Positions 6,240-10,660 of a DNA stretch of 10,660 nucleotides are shown piece by piece (position 1 is the stretch's first letter; each line of letters opens with the position of its first letter). The notes below the pieces were generated by a model. It did no database searches. It was not told where the DNA came from and saw only the letters and a list, made by a program, of their open reading frames with translations. The stretch is from an uncultured Oscillospiraceae bacterium (GTDB taxonomy: Bacteria > Bacillota > Clostridia > Oscillospirales > Oscillospiraceae), in NCBI GenBank assembly GCA_900763675.1, contig CAAFLE010000106.1:1-10660 (forward strand). Reading direction: 5' to 3'. A program made the position numbers and the translations under genes.

Positions 6240-9023
6240 TCAGCCCACGACGGAAGCGCAGCGGGCGCAGAGCGTGGGGTGCTTTTCGTTTTTGCCGACG
6301 GATTCGGAGCGCGTCCAGCAGCGCTCGCAGCGCGGCAGGGCGCTCGGCTCGACGTGGACGGTGAGTCCGTCAAAGTTCTCGCCGCGGACGCCCTCTCCGG
6401 CGCCGTGGACGATCTTCAGCTCGGACACGATGCAGAGCGGCGCGAGATCCTCGCTCTCCAGCTCGGTGAACGGACCCGCGGCAGACTCGGACACATAGAG
6501 CGTCACGCGGGCGTCGAGCGGCTTGCCGATGAGCTTTTCGGCGCGGGCAAGCTCGAGTGCCTTGTTGACGTCGGCACGAACGCGCATGACCTTGCTCCAG
6601 TGCGCCTCTTCCTCCGGCGTGAGCGCGAGAGCGGCGTTGGGCACGGGCATATCGTTGAGCGCAACGGCGCGGCCGTCCTCGTCGGCGGTGTGCGGCATGG
6701 CGAGCCAGATTTCGTCGGCGGTGAAGCAGAGCACCGGCGCGAGCAGGCGGGTGATGGCGTCAAGCACAAGGTAGATCGCGGTCTGGGCGCTGCGGCGGGA
6801 GAGACTGTCCCTGCCGTCGCAGTACAGGCGGTCCTTGATGACGTCCAGATAGAAGTTCGACATCTCCACGACGCAGAAGTTGTGGATGGCGTAGGTGACG
6901 GTGTGGAACTCGTAATTATCGTAAGCGGTGCGGCAGCGCTCGATGAGATTTTGCAGCCGGCTGACCGCCCACTTGTCGAGCGGGAGCATATCCGCAAAGG
7001 CGACGCTCCCGGCGGGATCGAACCCGTCCAGATTGCCGAGGATGTACCGCGCCGTGTTGCGGATCTTGAGGTACTTGTCGGAGAGCTGCTTGAAGATGTT
7101 GTCCGAGCAGCGCATATCCTGCGTATAGTCGGCGCTTGCCGCCCACAGACGGATGATGTCCGCGCCGTACTTGGGGATGATATCGCCCGGGGCGATACCG
7201 TTGCCGAGAGACTTGTGCATGACGCGGCCCTCGCCGTCTACGGTCCAGCCGTGGGTCAGCACCTCGCGGTAGGGCGCGTCGCCGCGCACCGCGACGCCGG
7301 TCAGCAGCGACGACTGGAACCAGCCGCGGTACTGATCGCCGCCCTCGAGATACACGTCCGCGGGCCACGTGCCGGGCGCGTCGAGTTCCATGGAGGCAAT
7401 GTGGGTGCTGCCGGAATCAAACCAGCCGTCCAGCGTGTCGGTCTCCTTCGTAAAGCCGGTGCTGCCGCCGCAGTGCGGGCAGGTGAAGCCGTCCGGCAGG
7501 AGATCCTTTGCCTCGGCGTCGAACCAGATGTTTGAGCCGTGCTCGCCGAAGAGGCGGGAGACCTTTTCGATCGTCTCCGTGGTGCAGACGGGCTTGCCGC
7601 AGTCGGCGCAGTAGAACACAGGGATGGGCAGACCCCAGCGGCGCTGGCGGGAGATGCACCAGTCGGCGCGTTCGCGGATCATGGAGAGCATCCGGTCATG
7701 ACCCCAGCCGGGGTGCCAGATGACCTTGTCCGCGGCGGCGCACGCCTCGTCCTTGAACGTATCGACCGAGCAGAACCACTGCGGCGTGGCGCGGAAGATG
7801 ATGGGCTTGTGGCAGCGCCAGCAGTGCGGGTAGCTGTGGACGATGTCCTCGCTCGCGAAGAGCATCCCGCTCTCCTTCATGTCCGCGAGGATGACCGGGT
7901 TGGATTCCTCGGTCTTCATGCCGGCGTACTTGCCGGCGTAATCGGTGTGGCGGCCCTGATCGTCCACGGGAACGATCATATCCATGCCGTAGCGGCGGCA
8001 GGTCTGATAGTCGTCCGCGCCGAAGCCGGGCGCGGTGTGGACGCAGCCCGTGCCGGAGTCCATCGTGACGTACTCGGCGTTGAGCAGGCGGGACGTTTTC
8101 GGCAGGAACGGGTGGTCGGCGAGCATATTCTCAAAGAACGAGCCGGGGTGCGTTTCGAGAATTTCGTATTTCTCCACGCCGCCGACGCGCATGACCTTTT
8201 CGGCAAGCGCTTCCGCGACGATGTAGATCTCGCCGCCCTCGGTCTTTACGAGCGCATAGCTCTCTCTCGGATGCAGGCTGATGCCGAGGTTGCCCGGCAG
8301 CGTCCAGATCGTCGTCGTCCAGATGAGGAAATAGAGCTTGCTGTGGTCGATGTGGGAGAGCTTGCCGAGATCATCGTGCATCGGGAACTTGACGTACACC
8401 GTGGTGCAGGGGTCGTCCTGATATTCGATCTCCGCCTCGGCAAGGGCGGTCTCGTCGTTCGGGCACCAGTACACGGGCTTGAGACCCTTGTAGATGTAGC
8501 CCTTCTCGTACATCTTGCCGAACACCTTGACCTCTTCGGCTTCAAACTTCGGGTCCATCGTGAGATACGGATGGTCCCAGTCGCCGAGAACGCCGAGCCG
8601 CTGGAAACCTTCGCGCTGAATGCCGACGTACTTTTCGGCATAGCGGTGGCAGGCGGAGCGGAACTCGCTCACGCTCATCGCCTTGCGGTTGAGCCGCTGC
8701 TCCTTGATGATGGCAGACTCGATGGGCATACCGTGGTTGTCCCAGCCGGGGGTATAGGGGACCTTGTAGCCGGTCATGGATTTGTAGCGGCAGATGAAGT
8801 CCTTCAGGCACTTGTTGAGCGCATGACCCATGTGCAGATTGCCGTTTGAAAACGGAGGACCGTCGTGCAGAATGAAGAGCGGCTTGCCTTCGTTGCGGCG
8901 GAGCGTCTCCTGATAGAGATCCATGTCGTACCATGCTTTGAGCATACCCGGCTCACGCGCAGGCAGACCGGCACGCATGGGAAAAGCGGTCTTGGGAAGG
9001 TTAACGGTGGCGTTGTAGTCCAT
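6240..9023 (-). CDS. ileS: Isoleucyl-tRNA synthetase
   Basis: The product is 927 residues, full length for a bacterial IleRS; it charges tRNA-Ile with isoleucine in the cytoplasm. The ATP-binding HIGH motif reads HMGH (64-67) within GPPFSNGNLHMGH. The KMSKS loop reads VMHKS (601-605). The CP1 editing domain has the Thr-rich WTTTIWTLPGN and GCVHTAPGFGADDY with His329 and Asp338, which match the E. coli editing residues His333 and Asp342. The connective region has Cys pairs (YCADC, TCPHC), and the C-terminus ends in a zinc module, CERCW then CARC, usual in type 1 bacterial enzymes. I chose the ATG at 9023 because MDYNATVNLPKTAFP is the typical family N-terminus; a TTG at 9053 would add ten residues. 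GGAGAG lies 12 bases upstream. There is no T-box leader. Confidence 0.97.
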   Translation of the reverse strand: MDYNATVNLPKTAFPMRAGLPAREPGMLKAWYDMDLYQETLRRNEGKPLFILHDGPPFSNGNLHMGHALNKCLKDFICRYKSMTGYKVPYTPGWDNHGMPIESAIIKEQRLNRKAMSVSEFRSACHRYAEKYVGIQREGFQRLGVLGDWDHPYLTMDPKFEAEEVKVFGKMYEKGYIYKGLKPVYWCPNDETALAEAEIEYQDDPCTTVYVKFPMHDDLGKLSHIDHSKLYFLIWTTTIWTLPGNLGISLHPRESYALVKTEGGEIYIVAEALAEKVMRVGGVEKYEILETHPGSFFENMLADHPFLPKTSRLLNAEYVTMDSGTGCVHTAPGFGADDYQTCRRYGMDMIVPVDDQGRHTDYAGKYAGMKTEESNPVILADMKESGMLFASEDIVHSYPHCWRCHKPIIFRATPQWFCSVDTFKDEACAAADKVIWHPGWGHDRMLSMIRERADWCISRQRRWGLPIPVFYCADCGKPVCTTETIEKVSRLFGEHGSNIWFDAEAKDLLPDGFTCPHCGGSTGFTKETDTLDGWFDSGSTHIASMELDAPGTWPADVYLEGGDQYRGWFQSSLLTGVAVRGDAPYREVLTHGWTVDGEGRVMHKSLGNGIAPGDIIPKYGADIIRLWAASADYTQDMRCSDNIFKQLSDKYLKIRNTARYILGNLDGFDPAGSVAFADMLPLDKWAVSRLQNLIERCRTAYDNYEFHTVTYAIHNFCVVEMSNFYLDVIKDRLYCDGRDSLSRRSAQTAIYLVLDAITRLLAPVLCFTADEIWLAMPHTADEDGRAVALNDMPVPNAALALTPEEEAHWSKVMRVRADVNKALELARAEKLIGKPLDARVTLYVSESAAGPFTELESEDLAPLCIVSELKIVHGAGEGVRGENFDGLTVHVEPSALPRCERCWTRSESVGKNEKHPTLCARCASVVG

Positions 9024-9054
9024 GGCTGTGTATTTCTCTCCATTCACCGACAAA

Positions 9055-9072
9055 GCGGGGCTAATGCCCCGC
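9055..9072 (-). promoter_or_regulatory. GC-rich hairpin in the divIVA-ileS gap, possible attenuator
   Basis: GCGGGGC (9055-9061), loop TAAT and GCCCCGC (9066-9072) form a perfect 7-bp stem 31 bases before the ileS ATG. Read on the minus strand it is followed by only three Us (CUUUGUC), so it is at best a weak terminator. It may lower read-through into ileS or act as an mRNA processing or stability element. The stretch just upstream (9076-9107) is strikingly AT-rich compared with the operon and could hide a promoter, but I see no clear -35/-10 pair. Confidence 0.4.
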
Positions 9073-9107
9073 CCTGTAGGTTTTTAGTGTTTTGATAAAT
9101 TTTTAAC

Positions 9108-9857
9108 TCAGAATTTGATCTCCGGTGCGTCGGCGTCGGCGTTCTCCGGCTTCTGATAGACCGCCTTCTCGAATGCCTTGACGTAGTCCTGCTCCGCTTC
9201 GGCGGCGTCCGGGTAGAGAGGGGATTCCTCCTCGGTCTCCGGCTCGGCTTCCGGCTCCTCGGCGGGGAGAACTTCCTCCTCGGCGGTCTCGACCGGCTCG
9301 GCTTCCTCTTTCTCGGCGGGCGCGGCGATCGCCTTCTTCTCCGCCGGGGCGGGCGTCACGACGGCGCCGGTAAGATCGGCGTCGGCAAGCGTCGAGAGGA
9401 ACGTCTGCTCGCGGTCGAGCAGCATACGGACCTTCTGGATATACTCGGCGGCGGCAGCCTGCGCCTTCTGGTAGCGCAGTTCCTCCGCCTTGCGGCTCGC
9501 CTCGATGCCGCCGACGGTGCGGTCCGCCTCCGCCTTGGCGGCGGCGAGAATTTCGTCGGCTTCCTTCTGCGCAGCTTCGACAAGCGCGTCCGCCTTGGCG
9601 CGGGCGTCCTCTTCAATGTTCTTTGCGAGCTTCTGCGCGGAGACGAGCGCCATGTTCATCGCTTCCTCCGAGCCCTGATACTCGCGGATCTTGTCGGCGA
9701 GATATTTCATCTTTGCGTTGAGCGTGGCGATCTCCTTCTGGGAGGCGGCGGCGTCGTTGGCAAGCTCGTCGAGAAAATCATCGACCTCGTCCATGGCGTA
9801 TCCGCCGATACGCGCCTTTTCAAAACATTTCTCGCGGATGTCCTGGGCAGTAATCAT
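9108..9857 (-). CDS. divIVA: DivIVA-family cell division/polarity protein
   Basis: The product is 249 residues. The N-terminus (DIREKCFEKARIGGYAMDEV then DDFLDELAND, about residues 6-35) is the conserved lipid-binding DivIVA domain that senses curved membrane. A long coiled coil follows (about 36-155), rich in Ala/Glu/Lys heptads such as AQKEADEILAAAKAEADR, which drives oligomerisation. From about residue 168 the tail is acidic and Pro/Glu-rich (EEEVLPAEEPEAEPETEEE) and ends DADAPEIKF. DivIVA marks septa and poles and recruits partners. The ATG at 9857 has AAAGGAG (9867-9873) 9 bases upstream. It lies 70 bases after sepF; in B. subtilis ylmG and ylmH stand between the two. The family could also be called a GpsB/DivIVA paralogue, but size and place favour DivIVA. 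Confidence 0.93.
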   Translation of the reverse strand: MITAQDIREKCFEKARIGGYAMDEVDDFLDELANDAAASQKEIATLNAKMKYLADKIREYQGSEEAMNMALVSAQKLAKNIEEDARAKADALVEAAQKEADEILAAAKAEADRTVGGIEASRKAEELRYQKAQAAAAEYIQKVRMLLDREQTFLSTLADADLTGAVVTPAPAEKKAIAAPAEKEEAEPVETAEEEVLPAEEPEAEPETEEESPLYPDAAEAEQDYVKAFEKAVYQKPENADADAPEIKF

Positions 9858-9927
9858 ATCTTTTTACTCCTTTCGGATTCTGCTGTTTCTTTTATCCTTC
9901 AGCGCCCGTGGGCGCGGAATCACAGGG

Positions 9928-10578
9928 TCAAAAGTATTTCTCCCGGGATTCGACGCCGTCGGCGCTGTCGCCCATGAAGTCCATTCCCGCGGGAGTGATG
10001 ATGTAGGTGCTGCCGGAGACCTTTTTGACCTTGCCGCCGAGTGCATAGGTCACGCCCGAGAGAAAATCGAGCATCCGGCGCGTAAGGTCCTTGGGCGCGG
10101 TCTCCAGATTGAGCACGATCGCGTTGCGCTCGGCAATGCGGTCGGCGATGTCCGCCGCCTGCTCAAACCGGTCGGGATGCACCAGCAGCAGCCTCGGCTG
10201 CGCGGCGCTCCCCTGCCGGGAGGGGGCGGAATAGCCCGGCTGGGCATACGGATCGGGCGCATAGCCCTGCCGTGCGTAGGGGTCGGGGGCGTATCCCTGC
10301 TGCGCATAGCCCGGCTGCTGGGCGTAGCCGTAATCCTGCGCGTAGGGATCGGCGGCAGCGCTCGGCTGGCGGGCGCTGCGCTGGTTGGAAAACACATACG
10401 GGCGGCGGGTCGCCGGCTGCGCCGGCTCGGCGCTGCGCGGTGCTTCGGCATAGGCGGCGTAGGACCGCGCATCCGCGGCACGGCCCGGGGCGCGTACCGG
10501 CTCGGCAAGGTCCTCTTCCAGATAGTCCTCGTCGTCGTAGGGTTTCGTCAGTTTTTTCAGCTCATCCAATAGTCCCAT
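9928..10578 (-). CDS. sepF: Cell division protein SepF
   Basis: The product is 216 residues. It starts MGLLDELKKLTKPYDDEDYL, the amphipathic membrane-binding helix with an acidic follow-on. A low-complexity linker spans about residues 25-127. The core domain (about 128-204) includes PRLLLVHPDRFEQAADIADR, NAIVLNLE, MLDFLSGVTYALGG and STYIITP, the DUF552/SepF fold that polymerises and binds the FtsZ C-terminus. It therefore anchors FtsZ at the division site. The ATG at 10578 has AGGAGG (10588-10593) 9 bases upstream and overlaps the yggS end by 17 bases. Residues 95-114 hold two tandem copies of a ten-residue Tyr/Pro repeat. B. subtilis SepF is about 150 residues, so the linker accounts for the extra length. 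Gene order next to yggS and divIVA supports the call. Confidence 0.95.
   Translation of the reverse strand: MGLLDELKKLTKPYDDEDYLEEDLAEPVRAPGRAADARSYAAYAEAPRSAEPAQPATRRPYVFSNQRSARQPSAAADPYAQDYGYAQQPGYAQQGYAPDPYARQGYAPDPYAQPGYSAPSRQGSAAQPRLLLVHPDRFEQAADIADRIAERNAIVLNLETAPKDLTRRMLDFLSGVTYALGGKVKKVSGSTYIITPAGMDFMGDSADGVESREKYF
10237..10296 (-). repeat. Tandem 30-bp coding repeat in the sepF linker
   Basis: Two adjacent ten-codon units encode GYAPDPYARQ (residues 95-104) and GYAPDPYAQP (105-114). Degenerate copies flank them (DPYAQDYGYAQQPGYAQQ before, GYSAP after). The units differ at synonymous sites, so the repeat is not a very recent duplication. Confidence 0.75.
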
Positions 10579-10660
10579 ACGGGGGCGCCTCCTGCAAATC
10601 GTAATTCCGGGGGCCGAACAGCGCCGTTCCCAGACGGACGATGGTCGCGCCGCAGCGCAC
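10562..10660 (-). CDS. YggS/YlmE-family PLP-binding protein, C-terminal end only
   Basis: Only the last 32 codons are in the window. The frame from 10660 reads VRCGATIVRLGTALFGPRNY and ends at TGA (10562-10564), with the rest of the gene beyond the window edge. The VRxGxxxxRxGxxxFG pattern is the phosphate-binding C-terminus of YggS/PROSC-type PLP homeostasis proteins. The family binds pyridoxal phosphate and buffers its supply; no enzymatic activity is firmly known. It overlaps sepF by 17 bases, as expected from ylmE-sepF neighbours in Firmicutes. The identification rests on a short tail plus context. Confidence 0.82.
   Translation of the reverse strand: MRCGATIVRLGTALFGPRNYDLQEAPPYGTIG

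Noticed and set aside
9902..9915. GCGCCC/GGGCGC hairpin in the sepF-divIVA gap as a terminator
   Set aside because: The stem is short, the perfect form leaves only a 2-base loop, and no T-run follows on the minus strand.

Overview
The window looks like a piece of a GC-rich Clostridia chromosome, most plausibly Oscillospiraceae/Ruminococcaceae-like. This is inferred from the conserved Firmicutes gene order yggS(ylmE)-sepF-divIVA-ileS-lspA-rluD, strong AGGAGG-type ribosome sites, and Ala/Arg-rich, GC-rich codon use. No 16S or other species marker is present. All convincing protein genes lie on the minus strand, so transcription runs from right (10660) to left (about 1050).

Right part (10660 to 4233): the C-terminal end of a YggS/YlmE-type PLP protein overlaps sepF. 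Then come divIVA, ileS, lspA and an RluD-family pseudouridine synthase gene. This is the cell-division/translation/envelope cluster known from Bacillus subtilis, but ylmG and ylmH are missing between sepF and divIVA and there is no room for a T-box leader before ileS. SepF has a Tyr/Pro/Ala-rich repeat linker and DivIVA a long acidic tail. LspA is about twice the usual size because of a roughly 190-residue disordered Ala/Pro/Arg/Thr tail that ends in a short acidic amphipathic segment.

Middle part (4188 to 1118): three tightly packed genes encode a GlpA/LhgO-like FAD dehydrogenase with a C-terminal four-Cys BFD-type domain, a second FAD/NAD(P) oxidoreductase, and a small Cys-rich DUF1667 protein. 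Together they look like a flavin/iron-sulfur dehydrogenase complex of the anaerobic glycerol-3-phosphate dehydrogenase type, although no glpK or glpF is in the window. Two strong hairpins (1112-1091 and 1085-1054) end this unit.

Left part (1 to 1030): this is an accessory zone with decayed genes. A methyltransferase gene appears to have lost its middle in frame. A 3' half of tRNA-Pro(UGG), starting in the anticodon loop and followed by a perfect terminator, has no 5' half next to it. This is the pattern of an att site left by an integrative element lying to the left. Positions 1-390 are visibly more AT-rich, carry inverted repeats and one small minus-strand ORF with a good ribosome site, and probably belong to that element.
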